Below are positions 8,547 to 17,843 of a stretch of DNA of 64,000 nt, piece after piece (the stretch's first letter is position 1; every line of letters starts with the position of its first letter). Source of the DNA: Fibrobacter succinogenes (GTDB lineage: Bacteria > Fibrobacterota > Fibrobacteria > Fibrobacterales > Fibrobacteraceae); contig CACZAD010000025.1 of assembly GCA_902779055.1 (NCBI GenBank), positions 1 to 64,000 of the forward strand, in the 5' to 3' direction. Made by a program: the position numbers and the translations under genes. The notes beneath the pieces were generated by a model that was given only the letters and a program-made list of their open reading frames with translations, made no database searches and was not told the DNA's origin.

Positions 8547-9845
8547 TTAGTCGGGTGTATCGTTTTTTGAAGTAAGAACAGCACTCTTATACAGCTCCAG
8601 CACTTGCAACGCTTTGTTTTCCCACGACAACTCTACAGCTCGTTTACGACAATTTGTAGAGATTTCTGCAAGTTTTTCTCTATCATTGTACAGATGGGTT
8701 ATCGCTTGCGCAAAATCATTTATTGACTGTTCAGGATTCGTCAAAGGAATTTTCATTCCTACCGAATCATCAACAACAGCAGACATTCCACAAGCATCAA
8801 AACACAATATAGGCAAGCCACAACTAATAGCTTCAAGAACGACAGTAGATGTATCCTCACTTACAGAAGTGAAGAAAAACAAATCTGACATTTTCATTAA
8901 ATCTACGACAGTATCATGCGAACACGATCCCATAAAAACAATGCGATCTTGAATTTTTAAATTCAAAGCCAACTGTTCCGCCGAAAAAATTTGATTTTCG
9001 CTTCCCGAGCCACAAACCTTTAAACGGACGTTCACATCTGATGAAAGTTTAGCAATTGATTTTAAGGCTATATCTAACCTTTTTCTAAAGTCAAACTTTC
9101 CGACCCATAATATTTCCAAAGGCGATCCTTTAAAACGTCCCTGAAAACTATCTAAAAAATCATTCGAGAAGCACCCCGTTTCAGGAATAACAACAGACTC
9201 TAAATTATGATACCTTTTAATTGCATTATAGCTGTCCGGAATAGAAGAAATCAGCAAAGATGCTTGGTGCAGCGCAGCAGAAACTCGCTTATCATACGCT
9301 ATCTGCCAACTGTTAATCTTGTTTTTTACGAAGTTGAACACCCGCATTTTCAAGCCAGCACCACTTGCATAAGCAAGAGGGAACTGTTTTAAGCCACCAA
9401 TCGGCCCCCACACAAATGGGATACCAGTTTTCTTGGAAACCAGCCACAAATAACCAGGTTCGCGGAATCCAATCATATTCAGTTGATGCAGTATATCAAT
9501 TTTCTCTTTTTTGCAAATAGCTTCAGCAATTTTCGCGGTTTTCTTCTGCCATTTTTTATAGAACTTATAAAAGCGCCAGTCCCCTTGATTCCAGCACATT
9601 TTACGAATCCTTTGACTTTCGGATTCATTTAGCCCTATAGGATTCCAATAAAAATGCATATTTCGAGCCAATTCTGCATTTTTAGAATCAGCAAGCCAAG
9701 CTTCAATTTGCGGACGGTATTCACCTTCGGAAATCACAAATAATACACAATGTCGAGCAAGAGACGTAATCCAGTTCCAGCCCATACCCTGTTCAGAACC
9801 CATATCAGGGCAACATGTGTACGAATTGATGAGAATTTTTAGCAT
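8547..9845 (-). CDS. GT4-family glycosyltransferase
   Basis: A retaining GT-B glycosyltransferase of the surface-polysaccharide cluster. The N-terminus MLKILINSYTCCPDMGSEQGMGWNW is the acceptor-side start typical of GT4 enzymes. The C-terminal nucleotide-sugar domain shows ILWVGKFDFRKRLDIALKS, the glycine-rich stretch before it, and the E-x7-E region FFTSVSEDTSTVVLEAISCGLPILCFD. I chose ATG 9845, because the 27 codons upstream read as a non-homologous hydrophobic stretch. The gene is AT-rich like its neighbours. Sugar specificity cannot be read from sequence. Confidence 0.88.
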   Translation of the reverse strand: MLKILINSYTCCPDMGSEQGMGWNWITSLARHCVLFVISEGEYRPQIEAWLADSKNAELARNMHFYWNPIGLNESESQRIRKMCWNQGDWRFYKFYKKWQKKTAKIAEAICKKEKIDILHQLNMIGFREPGYLWLVSKKTGIPFVWGPIGGLKQFPLAYASGAGLKMRVFNFVKNKINSWQIAYDKRVSAALHQASLLISSIPDSYNAIKRYHNLESVVIPETGCFSNDFLDSFQGRFKGSPLEILWVGKFDFRKRLDIALKSIAKLSSDVNVRLKVCGSGSENQIFSAEQLALNLKIQDRIVFMGSCSHDTVVDLMKMSDLFFFTSVSEDTSTVVLEAISCGLPILCFDACGMSAVVDDSVGMKIPLTNPEQSINDFAQAITHLYNDREKLAEISTNCRKRAVELSWENKALQVLELYKSAVLTSKNDTPD

Positions 9846-9957
9846 ATTACTTAATCCAACTTCGAGAAAGAAGTTCTCCAAAATAATTAAGTCAAACAGA
9901 AAGCTAATAAAGCTTTCAAATTTCACTTATAACTCTAAAATCATACAATAAAAAAAC

Positions 9958-10671
9958 TCATACATTTTTATTTAGATTGCTTAGCTTCTCAAAATAGTCT
10001 TTTTTTGTAAATTTTCTCTTTCTAGCACATAGTTTAAGTCTTTCTATATGTTCTGGAGTAAAATCAGTAGTCACCCCAAATATTCGAACATTAGAATAGT
10101 ATTGTTTAAATAATTCTTCTAAATAATCTCTACTTAGGCGCTTTTCTTCCGAGTACAAAACCTTTTCATGCTCTATTATTTGATCTATTGAAAACTTGAC
10201 ACCTATTATTTTAGCAGGAGAACCTACAACAATAGCATAGGGAGGGATTGACTTAGTAACAAGACTGCAAGCACCACAAATGCACCCCCTTCCAACATTA
10301 ACATTTCCCATAATTGTCACATTTGAACCAATCCAAACATCTTCCCCAATAACAACATCATTATTCGAATCATTTATTCCTGATATGCCCAATAGAATTT
10401 GAGGTATACCGACCGTGCTTGTATGTTTATTGGGAATTATCATACAATTCATGCCAACGACCGTATATTGTTTTATTGTAACACTACTATGCTCTGAACA
10501 GAGAATTTTAGTACCGCCCCTAAGTCTTGTATCAGCCTCCATAAAAACCGATTTTGGACATGATATATATACAGGGAACTCTATATATGTATTTGATCCA
10601 TAACCACCAAGATTCTTTCTTGTGGGAAAGAACACTTCTTTAAATCGCATAATCTTTTTTATTATACTCAT
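9958..10671 (-). CDS. Hexapeptide-repeat acyltransferase (O-acetyltransferase)
   Basis: A left-handed beta-helix acyltransferase, probably acetylating a sugar of the surface glycan. Hexad-like repeats run through NNDVVIGEDVWIGSNVTIMGNVNVG, then CICGACSLVTKSIPPYAIVVGSPAKIIGVKF, the classic C-terminal cap of the LacA/CatB-like group. ATG 10671 is preceded by GGGAGA at good distance; upstream open frame overlaps the preceding glycosyltransferase and is unlikely to be coding. It sits 5 bp after that gene. Confidence 0.85.
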   Translation of the reverse strand: MSIIKKIMRFKEVFFPTRKNLGGYGSNTYIEFPVYISCPKSVFMEADTRLRGGTKILCSEHSSVTIKQYTVVGMNCMIIPNKHTSTVGIPQILLGISGINDSNNDVVIGEDVWIGSNVTIMGNVNVGRGCICGACSLVTKSIPPYAIVVGSPAKIIGVKFSIDQIIEHEKVLYSEEKRLSRDYLEELFKQYYSNVRIFGVTTDFTPEHIERLKLCARKRKFTKKDYFEKLSNLNKNV

Positions 10672-10676
10672 TATAT

Positions 10677-11525
10677 TTATTTTCTCCCAAATTTTTTCTT
10701 TAAAATGGAATAAAGCCCATAAATGATCCAAAATTTATGCTTACTTGCTAGCGCAAAAAATTCCTCAAAATTTAATAAAATAATATCTCGGACTATTCTC
10801 TTAGCAATCAGTTCCGAGAACGCTAACTTTTGCCACGAATTCGCCTTGTGAAAATCAAAATGCCATTCAACAACTTTCTTATAATGTAATTTTTTTTGAC
10901 TTAAGCTACGATTATCCAACTTGTATGACATTATTATTACCGGAGTATAAGCGCATTTAAAGCGAGAGGATATATAATGCTGAGAAAATAAATAATCTTC
11001 CCCCACAGAAACCTCAGATGAAAAACCGCCATTTTCAATAAATGATTTTTTTGTAATCAAGTAACTACCAGCCCTAAAACGCCAACTTCGATAAAAATAC
11101 AAGCGATGTGGATTTTCAATATAACCTTCTTTTGAGTAGTATAAGACGGGAGAAGAATCATCATCTTTTATTTTCTCATAATTCGCAGACCATAAATCTG
11201 CTTTTGGATATTTATCCCTAAGATTCATTAAAGATTCTAAGCAATAAGGATATATGTAATCGTCTGCATCAAGGAAAAAAATCAAATCATATTTAGCTTC
11301 TGAGACACCTCGATTACGTGTTTTAGAGACCCCTTCATTTTCTTTACCGATTATCCGAATTCTGCCATCCTTAATCTGTCTTACGATCTGCAGGGACTCA
11401 TCCGTCGAACCATCATCAATAATCAACAATTCAAAGTTCGTATATGTTTGCAGCAACACAGAATTAATTGTATTTACAATACAATTCGCCTTGTTATATA
11501 AAGGAATAACTACAGAAATCATCAT
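10677..11525 (-). CDS. GT2-family glycosyltransferase
   Basis: A GT-A inverting glycosyltransferase. The N-terminus MISVVIPLYNKANCIVNTINSVL with LLIIDDGSTDES and the DXD-type LIFFLDADDYIYP is diagnostic of GT2. The C-terminus contains the VGEDYLFSQHY region often involved in the acceptor side (ED motif). It starts with two consecutive ATG codons after GGAGGAA; either could be used. It is part of the AT-rich polysaccharide cassette; acceptor and donor are unknown. Confidence 0.9.
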   Translation of the reverse strand: MMISVVIPLYNKANCIVNTINSVLLQTYTNFELLIIDDGSTDESLQIVRQIKDGRIRIIGKENEGVSKTRNRGVSEAKYDLIFFLDADDYIYPYCLESLMNLRDKYPKADLWSANYEKIKDDDSSPVLYYSKEGYIENPHRLYFYRSWRFRAGSYLITKKSFIENGGFSSEVSVGEDYLFSQHYISSRFKCAYTPVIIMSYKLDNRSLSQKKLHYKKVVEWHFDFHKANSWQKLAFSELIAKRIVRDIILLNFEEFFALASKHKFWIIYGLYSILKKKFGRK

Positions 11526-11636
11526 TTTCCTCCGAACAATAAATGGATAAAATTTCGAATATTTTCAACTCAGGCTTCAAAGGAAAAGACAATACGTACG
11601 GTTCCACAATTGAAAATAAATAATTTTCAACCATAC

Positions 11637-12479
11637 CTATTTCCTCGTTTTACCCAAGAATACCCACAATTGCGGAAAAATGCAATGCAAATATGTTGTA
11701 AAATAATGGAATGTCGCTTTGCCAATACCATAGAACTTGGACTCTAAATGAAAAATTTCACGTGGAGGTTGACCATTGGGGCGATGCAACGCTTTCCAGC
11801 GTTTGCACAAGGGAATATCTGGATTACACCAATTGCTCAATGTCGGATGCTCATCACAAGCTCCAAGATGCTCGCCAACTTGGTAGATGGCTATACCACG
11901 TTTCGTCGCGGTAAGTCCATAATCAATATCACCACCAGAATGACTATAATATGGATCCATATTACCTATAGAATCGTAAACAGATTTTGGGAAAAGAACA
12001 ATATTACCATTAAACGTAATACACTTTACATCACATCCCGTAACTTCTGGAATTCCTTTTTGAGGGATTCTCCCCCCATAAGTTGTGTGTGACTTATCCA
12101 AAGATTCTGTAGGACCTACAACAATCGCCTGGTCCTTGTACTTTTGAGAAGTTGCAAGTAACTTTTCGATAGCACCATCATAAAGAAACGTATCATCGTT
12201 GAGCCAAAGATAAAAACCATACTCTTTAGTCTTGGCTGCAACATCCCAAGCGGTCCACATACCTCGATTCCAAAAGAGGCTTCCATCGCCATCTATTATG
12301 TTTACCTGCGGAAACTGTTCCCGAACCGCTTCTGGCGTACCATCAGTACACCCATCATTTGTCAAGTAAACTTCTAAGGAATAATCCTGTGGAATAAATT
12401 GCTTAAAAAGATTATCCAAGCAGCGCAAAGTTGTTTCTTTGCGATTAAAGACGGTAAGGAGTACGGCTATTGTTTTCAT
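11637..12479 (-). CDS. GT2-family glycosyltransferase
   Basis: A GT-A fold transferase beginning MKTIAVLLTVFNRKETTLRCLDNL, with YLTNDGCTDGTPEAV and the metal-binding region FYLWLNDDTFLYDGA. GGDIDYGLTATKRG resembles the rhamnosyl- and galactofuranosyl-transferase branch of GT2. The ATG at 12479 overlaps the TGA of the upstream acetyltransferase as ATGA, which supports this start and translational coupling. A longer in-frame start 12 codons upstream would lie inside that gene. Confidence 0.88.
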   Translation of the reverse strand: MKTIAVLLTVFNRKETTLRCLDNLFKQFIPQDYSLEVYLTNDGCTDGTPEAVREQFPQVNIIDGDGSLFWNRGMWTAWDVAAKTKEYGFYLWLNDDTFLYDGAIEKLLATSQKYKDQAIVVGPTESLDKSHTTYGGRIPQKGIPEVTGCDVKCITFNGNIVLFPKSVYDSIGNMDPYYSHSGGDIDYGLTATKRGIAIYQVGEHLGACDEHPTLSNWCNPDIPLCKRWKALHRPNGQPPREIFHLESKFYGIGKATFHYFTTYLHCIFPQLWVFLGKTRK

Positions 12480-13081
12480 ACGTTCCTTATAAATCTCGCG
12501 GGGTTTCCTGCCCAAATTTGATTATCAGGTATATTCTTGGTCACTACACTTCCTGCACCAACAATGGAATTTTCACCAATAGTAACACCTTTAAGAATAA
12601 TCGAATGTGCACCAATGAATGCATTATCTTTAATGACGACAGGCTTTTTAGCTCTATTAGACAGATCATCTTTTGACTTTCTTAACACAGGATCAAGAGA
12701 GTGGAAATCAGTAGTATATATACATACACCACCACCGATTTTTACGTTATTACCAATAGTAATATCATCAATAGCAACAAGGGCCGTTTGGCTAATTCCA
12801 ACATTATCCCCTATAGATAAAGTTGCCGTGCGATCGACAAAGAATGTACACGGTTGCGGGCAACCTATAGGATTATATTTGATTCCATTATTCATCGCAA
12901 AGTTTTTTCCGATGCTCATTTTCCCGCCACGAGCAACCATTACATAGGGTGTTCCTCCCGTTTTAAAAGACGAAAAAGATACATTATTCCCTTTTAACTT
13001 GAGCCATGTAATACAATGATTGGCTACATTTGTCAGCTTACTAAATATCAATCTTATTGCTTTATAAATGTGATAAATCAT
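12476..13081 (-). CDS. Hexapeptide-repeat acetyltransferase (WbbJ/maltose-acetyltransferase-like)
   Basis: A 201-residue left-handed beta-helix enzyme expected to O-acetylate a surface sugar. Repeats are clear in TLSIGDNVGISQTALVAIDDITIGNNVKIGGGVCI, followed by the catalytic-histidine segment TDFHSLDP. The cap IKDNAFIGAHSIILKGVTIGENSIVGAGSVVTKNIPDN ends with IWAGNPARFIRNV. It overlaps the next glycosyltransferase by 4 bp and follows the Wzy-like gene by 14 bp, consistent with one operon. Confidence 0.88.
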   Translation of the reverse strand: MIYHIYKAIRLIFSKLTNVANHCITWLKLKGNNVSFSSFKTGGTPYVMVARGGKMSIGKNFAMNNGIKYNPIGCPQPCTFFVDRTATLSIGDNVGISQTALVAIDDITIGNNVKIGGGVCIYTTDFHSLDPVLRKSKDDLSNRAKKPVVIKDNAFIGAHSIILKGVTIGENSIVGAGSVVTKNIPDNQIWAGNPARFIRNV

Positions 13082-13095
13082 TTTTTTACACTCCC

Positions 13096-14358
13096 TTACG
13101 CTTTGGAGGGCAACAAAATGTTATGAGCCCACGATTTAAATTCATAATCAGTCATCTGTAAAAAATACGGTGAATAACACATTGACAAAATGACCCAAAG
13201 ATACAGATTATTCAAATCAAAACGCGTAAAATCCTCCATCCATGCAAATGCCCAACGAAAAGAAACATAAAGAGCAATAATATACATACATTTATTATTG
13301 GAATACTTGAATACATTTCGAATTGCATTCAAAAAAATCAAAGCATACAAACAAACTCCTATCAAGCCCATATAAGTAAAGACATTCAAAATAGAGACCT
13401 CACTACTCTGACGTTCTCCTTTATGGTACTGAGTACCGGCAAACTGAAAATCTGTTGCCCAAGAAAAAAATGGAGAATCGTATCCGCGAGCAAGAGAATG
13501 ACCTTGAATTATGTAATTATGCCTTATAGCGCTAGATATGGTTTCTTCATATATAAAAGTTCTCGTATCAGATTTTAAATTTTCACTTGGAGTATTATTA
13601 CCAGCTGTTGAATAACTGCCCGCCACAAGAACTTCTTTATCGCCTAGATAATCATCCATTTTCCAGATATTAAAAACACCCGTCAAACCTAAAATTAATA
13701 AAACAAAAGGAACAAAAAATAATAAACAGGTAGCTTTTTTTACAACACTTAAAGAGAAAACATCTATCTTCAAAAAAACAAACGAAATCAATATAGCAAA
13801 AGCAAAACGAATTGCCGTGCTACGCGCTCCAAAAGAACCATATATAAAAACAGCCAAAGAAAAAAAGATTACAACAATCTTCCATTTTTTTTCAAAAAAT
13901 GGCCAAAAAATCACAAGAAAAGCAAATGGTGATAAAAATTTTCCAGGAGCTTCAAGTTGCATAAACGGAAGAAAAAGCCAAAATGCGATAATTGCAAAAC
14001 AACACCATTGTCGAGATATTTTTGAAATATTTTCAGGTATTGATAAATAGAAAAAAGACATCCCCATTAAGTATATCATTAAATTATTTATCAAAACCTT
14101 GTAATCCCAATAATAATCAGCCATAAAGCAGCCATAAGCTGCAGACATTACAACCCAAATGAGAAAATATTTTATCGCTTTAGGATATTCAACCCCTCGA
14201 TAATATTGCTTTTTAAATTGATAAAAAGCATAAAGAGTAAAAAATTCCGTTATCCACCAAACTGTTGTGTTACCAATAGGCAATTCAATCCATTGCGCAA
14301 CTGATGGGAATGAGAGCAAAATCACAAAAAACGGAATCAAATTTACTAAACGATCCAT
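13096..14358 (-). CDS. Wzy-like O-antigen/capsule polymerase, multi-spanning membrane protein
   Basis: A 420-residue protein made largely of hydrophobic segments with a long periplasmic-type loop in the middle (about residues 235-310). That loop contains TRTFIYEETISSAIRHNYIIQGHSLARGYDSPFF. This topology, its place among glycosyltransferases, and the presence of a Wzx flippase in the same locus all point to the polymerase that joins repeat units. Wzy proteins share little sequence, so the assignment rests on topology and context. Confidence 0.7.
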   Translation of the reverse strand: MDRLVNLIPFFVILLSFPSVAQWIELPIGNTTVWWITEFFTLYAFYQFKKQYYRGVEYPKAIKYFLIWVVMSAAYGCFMADYYWDYKVLINNLMIYLMGMSFFYLSIPENISKISRQWCCFAIIAFWLFLPFMQLEAPGKFLSPFAFLVIFWPFFEKKWKIVVIFFSLAVFIYGSFGARSTAIRFAFAILISFVFLKIDVFSLSVVKKATCLLFFVPFVLLILGLTGVFNIWKMDDYLGDKEVLVAGSYSTAGNNTPSENLKSDTRTFIYEETISSAIRHNYIIQGHSLARGYDSPFFSWATDFQFAGTQYHKGERQSSEVSILNVFTYMGLIGVCLYALIFLNAIRNVFKYSNNKCMYIIALYVSFRWAFAWMEDFTRFDLNNLYLWVILSMCYSPYFLQMTDYEFKSWAHNILLPSKA

Positions 14359-14361
14359 ACG

Positions 14362-15354
14362 TCACCAATAACAAGCGCCTTCAACTTTTTCAGCTCTTTC
14401 TGTTCTATAATTATCCGGTCGAACCCAATTTTTATTCGAAAGCATTTTTAAATAGAAATTTCCCGGTTTCATATGCCAATTTCTAGCATAATTGGAGTTT
14501 TCCCATCGATTTCCCTTAATGCCAAACAACAGTTGTAAAGCACCACCCATGTGAATCGCTTTTTTCCCTTGTCTTTTGCAATGTGCAGCCAAAGGAAAAC
14601 CATAAGCACCACAACCAATTAAGCAAATATCGTAATCTTGTTTATCAATTTCATTTTCCATCCATCGAAGTGCATCAAACCAGTCATTAAACTCACACTC
14701 ACCCCCCAATGATTGAACAGCTTTGACAGTTCTCAAATTAAAATTAGGTAAAACATCCGGATTATCAAACAATTCCGTTCTATGGTTATAATACTGATTC
14801 TCGATTAGTTCAGCAAACGGGTGTACAACAACAACATTTTTTCCCTCTAAAGCTTTCGACCACGGCTTTGAAGACCAATATGGTTCCAGCATTAGTAAAT
14901 GAATGAATTTACAATGTTGCGGTAGAGGCATAGCTTTTTCGCGCCCAATCCAAAGAGCCAAAACATCTAACTCTTTGGAATCCTCAATCATAAGTTTCGT
15001 AAACTTTGAAATAGTTTCTGGATTCGATGGGAAAAAACCAGACCACCGTTCAAGTTGTTTGATTGCAGAATCCATCCACCACCACTGGGGTTGTTGCCCT
15101 CGTATATATTTTAAAGCACTGTGTTCAGAAGACTCTACGGCAAGGCAATTCTGGATAGCTTGAAGCTCCGTACTTCCAAATCTCGCAATCATGCATGGAG
15201 CATCTGAATTCAATTTATTGAAAACAATATCAGAACTTTGCTCAGGAGAAAGACCAATATCTTCAGGCATTACATAAGCAGAACGGTGACCACGCATCGT
15301 TTTCTGATATATTTTTCTTAAGACTTCCAAAACTAATTTATACAGTTTTTCCAC
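14362..15354 (-). CDS. Uncharacterised polysaccharide-locus protein, possibly GT-D-fold glycosyltransferase
   Basis: A soluble 330-residue protein I do not recognise with certainty. It has CMIARFGSTELQAIQN, recalling the RFGDGE-type motif of GT-D (DUF1792) glycosyltransferases. A C-terminal nucleotide-binding-like segment LIGCGAYGFPLAAHCKRQGKKAIHMGG is followed by a Trp/Asn-rich tail. The start is GTG at 15354 with AGAGGA five bases upstream. It lies between the Wzy-like gene (3 bp away) and another putative transferase. A role in building the repeat unit is inferred from context. Confidence 0.65.
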   Translation of the reverse strand: MEKLYKLVLEVLRKIYQKTMRGHRSAYVMPEDIGLSPEQSSDIVFNKLNSDAPCMIARFGSTELQAIQNCLAVESSEHSALKYIRGQQPQWWWMDSAIKQLERWSGFFPSNPETISKFTKLMIEDSKELDVLALWIGREKAMPLPQHCKFIHLLMLEPYWSSKPWSKALEGKNVVVVHPFAELIENQYYNHRTELFDNPDVLPNFNLRTVKAVQSLGGECEFNDWFDALRWMENEIDKQDYDICLIGCGAYGFPLAAHCKRQGKKAIHMGGALQLLFGIKGNRWENSNYARNWHMKPGNFYLKMLSNKNWVRPDNYRTERAEKVEGACYW

Positions 15355-15369
15355 AAAAGTCCTCTTAAG

Positions 15370-16203
15370 TCAACTTTTATAAAGTTTTCTCAATTTTCGC
15401 AGTTCTTTTTTTTGAATCCAAATGGCTTTTATTTTATTTAACCTATATTTTACTCTCTTTAAGAACGGTTTCTTAGGAGCATCTTTCAGCATTCCTCTTT
15501 TGGAAAAGTCCATTTCTATTCCATGCTTTTCAAAGAGAGGAACAGTTTCCTCAAACCATCGCCCTTGAACAATACCAGTAAAGATATAAGGAATAATTTC
15601 AAATTGGTTTAATTTAACAAAATCCCTGCTTACGCAAAGATATTTGCTTTTCATAACCGCTGAACGCTGAGAACCAAATTCTTCGAACTGCCAGGCATCC
15701 TCATATTCACGAATCAAAGCATACAATTCATCTCGACGCCAAAGTGCAGCCTGACAACTAACTCTATATCGCTGATTAAATTCTACAATATCAAGATTTT
15801 CATATTCCGATTTACCACAAGTACGAACAGCCTGATCAGTTAAATGAATGCACTTAATATCAGGATGTTCATACATAAGTTTCACATATTTTTCCACTAA
15901 ATCATTCTTGACAGGGGCCTTCAAAAAATAATCTTCTTGCATATACAAGACTATATCTGAATCCATCTTGTCAAGAGCCCATTTTAAGCAACTACTCCAC
16001 GTTGCAAATTTACCCTTGAAAGACTTTCCGACACATCCCTTTACAGGAACAACCGAAAGTCCGGGATAGGAATAATCCTTATATTCCGTATTAAGATAGA
16101 CAGTCCCCCTGCAATCCGGCCAATAAAGTTTAAAAAGTTTAAAGAACGGATTCCAGCAATCTTCAAATTTATCACAAGTGTTGATAAGGATAGAGTAGTT
16201 CAT
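15370..16203 (-). CDS. Putative glycosyltransferase (GT-A-like)
   Basis: A 277-residue protein beginning MNYSILINTCDKFEDCWNPFFKLF, as in a small family of capsule-locus glycosyltransferases. An acidic pocket motif SDIVLYMQEDYFLKAP could hold the metal, and an acceptor-like segment IKCIHLTDQAV follows. The C-terminus is strongly basic with KPFLKRVKYRLNKIKAIW, suited to membrane association. Function is inferred from the fold-like motif and the flanking genes; the donor sugar is unknown. Confidence 0.65.
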   Translation of the reverse strand: MNYSILINTCDKFEDCWNPFFKLFKLYWPDCRGTVYLNTEYKDYSYPGLSVVPVKGCVGKSFKGKFATWSSCLKWALDKMDSDIVLYMQEDYFLKAPVKNDLVEKYVKLMYEHPDIKCIHLTDQAVRTCGKSEYENLDIVEFNQRYRVSCQAALWRRDELYALIREYEDAWQFEEFGSQRSAVMKSKYLCVSRDFVKLNQFEIIPYIFTGIVQGRWFEETVPLFEKHGIEMDFSKRGMLKDAPKKPFLKRVKYRLNKIKAIWIQKKELRKLRKLYKS

Positions 16204-16212
16204 ATTTATTAC

Positions 16213-17187
16213 TTAAATTCCCCAAAGAGCAGGTTTACATTTCTTCAATATAGGAATAATTAAATATACTCCAAGAAATACGGAAATCAATTGAACCACA
16301 AATGATATCATCGATTCCATCTTAAAGTGTTTTAAGATCCAAGATGCACAGCATACAATATAAAAATGACAACTTAGAATAACAATTCCATTCTGAGCAA
16401 TCCAAATCAGAGGCCTTTCGAAAAAGAATAATTTCGAGATGTACTTTTTTACTACAACTGTAACCAAAATACAAGAACCTATAGAAGAAGGAATACTTAA
16501 AAACGAATGCTTAGTAAACCTATTCAAGACTCCAATATTTTCATTAATACCCCAAGCCATCAAAACAAAACAAATAAACAGTAAAAGATATATATAAATC
16601 TTCCTTATGTTACATAAAGAAATTTCTTTCAACAGCAATCCAGAATACATAATTATAGCGGCACCCAAAGCTCGATGAATTGAAAATGGAGTATTTACAT
16701 TAAAATAATCACAAAGAACAAATACCATTAAATAAGCAAAAAATACCCCACCTCTATTAATTCTGCTTTTAATAGAAGCAGCTATATATAGAAAAATTGA
16801 TGAACTAAATAAAGTAGATACAAACCATAAAGGAGGGGCTTTAAAAGGGCCATCACCATACAAAAGAAATACGGCAGAATTGTAGAGAACAGATTTTAGA
16901 TTACTATAAAGATTAAAATCAAGTAAAGTAAAAAGAATAAAGAAACTCAAATACGGCAATAGTAAAGTTTTTACTTTTCTTGCTAAAAAATCCTTAAAAG
17001 AATATTTACCCCTATTGAATAAATATCCGCTTAAAAAAAAGAATACAGGTACATAAATCAAGTCTGTCGGGGCAATTAAAAACCTTATTTCATCCGGATA
17101 ATTCCAAAAATGACCAATAACAATCAAAAAAAGGAACAACCCCTTTTCAAAATCAATAGCAACATCTCTTTCCCTAGTCATCTTCAT
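16213..17187 (-). CDS. Acyltransferase family 3 (OafA/NodX-like) membrane protein
   Basis: An integral membrane O-acyltransferase that probably acetylates the surface glycan. The N-terminal signature RDVAIDFEKGLFLFLIVIGHFW holds the conserved His of the family. It is followed by VPVFFFLSGYLFNRGKYSFKDFLARKVKTLLLPY, a second signature. About ten hydrophobic segments follow. Some residues typical of the family are rearranged (FEKG rather than a strict IRG), which is also seen in OatA-like and WecH-like members. Confidence 0.85.
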   Translation of the reverse strand: MKMTRERDVAIDFEKGLFLFLIVIGHFWNYPDEIRFLIAPTDLIYVPVFFFLSGYLFNRGKYSFKDFLARKVKTLLLPYLSFFILFTLLDFNLYSNLKSVLYNSAVFLLYGDGPFKAPPLWFVSTLFSSSIFLYIAASIKSRINRGGVFFAYLMVFVLCDYFNVNTPFSIHRALGAAIIMYSGLLLKEISLCNIRKIYIYLLLFICFVLMAWGINENIGVLNRFTKHSFLSIPSSIGSCILVTVVVKKYISKLFFFERPLIWIAQNGIVILSCHFYIVCCASWILKHFKMESMISFVVQLISVFLGVYLIIPILKKCKPALWGI

Positions 17188-17189
17188 TT

Positions 17190-17840
17190 TTAAATTGAAA
17201 CAAATTTTCTTATTTCTTGGATTCGTGACAAATAATACTTTTCATAATTTCTCTGTAACGTTTCCAAAGGAATACGTTCATTTTCCAAATATTTTTTTGA
17301 CTCTATTTCAAAAGCCTCTTCAGGTTTATATCTAAAGCCAATTACTTTACAAGGATTTCCAGAAACGATTGCATATGGTGGAATACTCGATCTAACAACA
17401 GAATATGCGCCAAGCACCGCTCCTCTGCCTATTTTAACACCTTGAAGCACACAAGAAGCTGTAAAAATGACAACATCATTTTCAACAACAATGGGTTTAA
17501 TTATATCAATATTAAAATCATGTAAATCATGACCACCAGTAATGAATCTGCAGTCTTTTGAAATAGCAACATTACTACCAATTGTAACTTTTCCACAACT
17601 ATGAATATACAGATTTGCCAACCCCGTTTTCTCTCCGACCGTCAAAAAAGGCGAATCACAATGAAAACCTTTATTTATGGCAACAGACAACGGTAATCCA
17701 TATGCGTTCTTTGTTTTTCGCATAAAAAATGAAGAAAATACTGGAGAAAGAGCGAACAATTTAGCATACAATCGTTGTTTAAAAGAACAACGCGGGCGTT
17801 TATCAACACCTAATCTATATGTAATTTTTCTTTTTTCCAT
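17190..17840 (-). CDS. Hexapeptide-repeat acyltransferase
   Basis: A 216-residue beta-helix acyltransferase with repeats from LYIHSCGKVTIGSNVAISKDCRFI. The catalytic-type segment TGGHDLHDFN precedes the cap GVKIGRGAVLGAYSVVRSSIPPYAIVSGNPCKVIGFRY. It resembles the 9958-10671 protein in its cap, and both carry a C-terminal helix. ATG at 17840 follows AGGAGGTGATGT. It is immediately downstream of wzx (3 bp). Confidence 0.86.
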   Translation of the reverse strand: MEKRKITYRLGVDKRPRCSFKQRLYAKLFALSPVFSSFFMRKTKNAYGLPLSVAINKGFHCDSPFLTVGEKTGLANLYIHSCGKVTIGSNVAISKDCRFITGGHDLHDFNIDIIKPIVVENDVVIFTASCVLQGVKIGRGAVLGAYSVVRSSIPPYAIVSGNPCKVIGFRYKPEEAFEIESKKYLENERIPLETLQRNYEKYYLSRIQEIRKFVSI

Positions 17841-17843
17841 ACA

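Noticed and set aside
8547..9926. Longer start for the GT4 gene and similar upstream extensions (10731, 12515, 31805, 60201)
   Set aside because: The extra codons are AT-rich or cross the preceding gene, use non-ATG codons, and precede a well-placed ATG with ribosome site.
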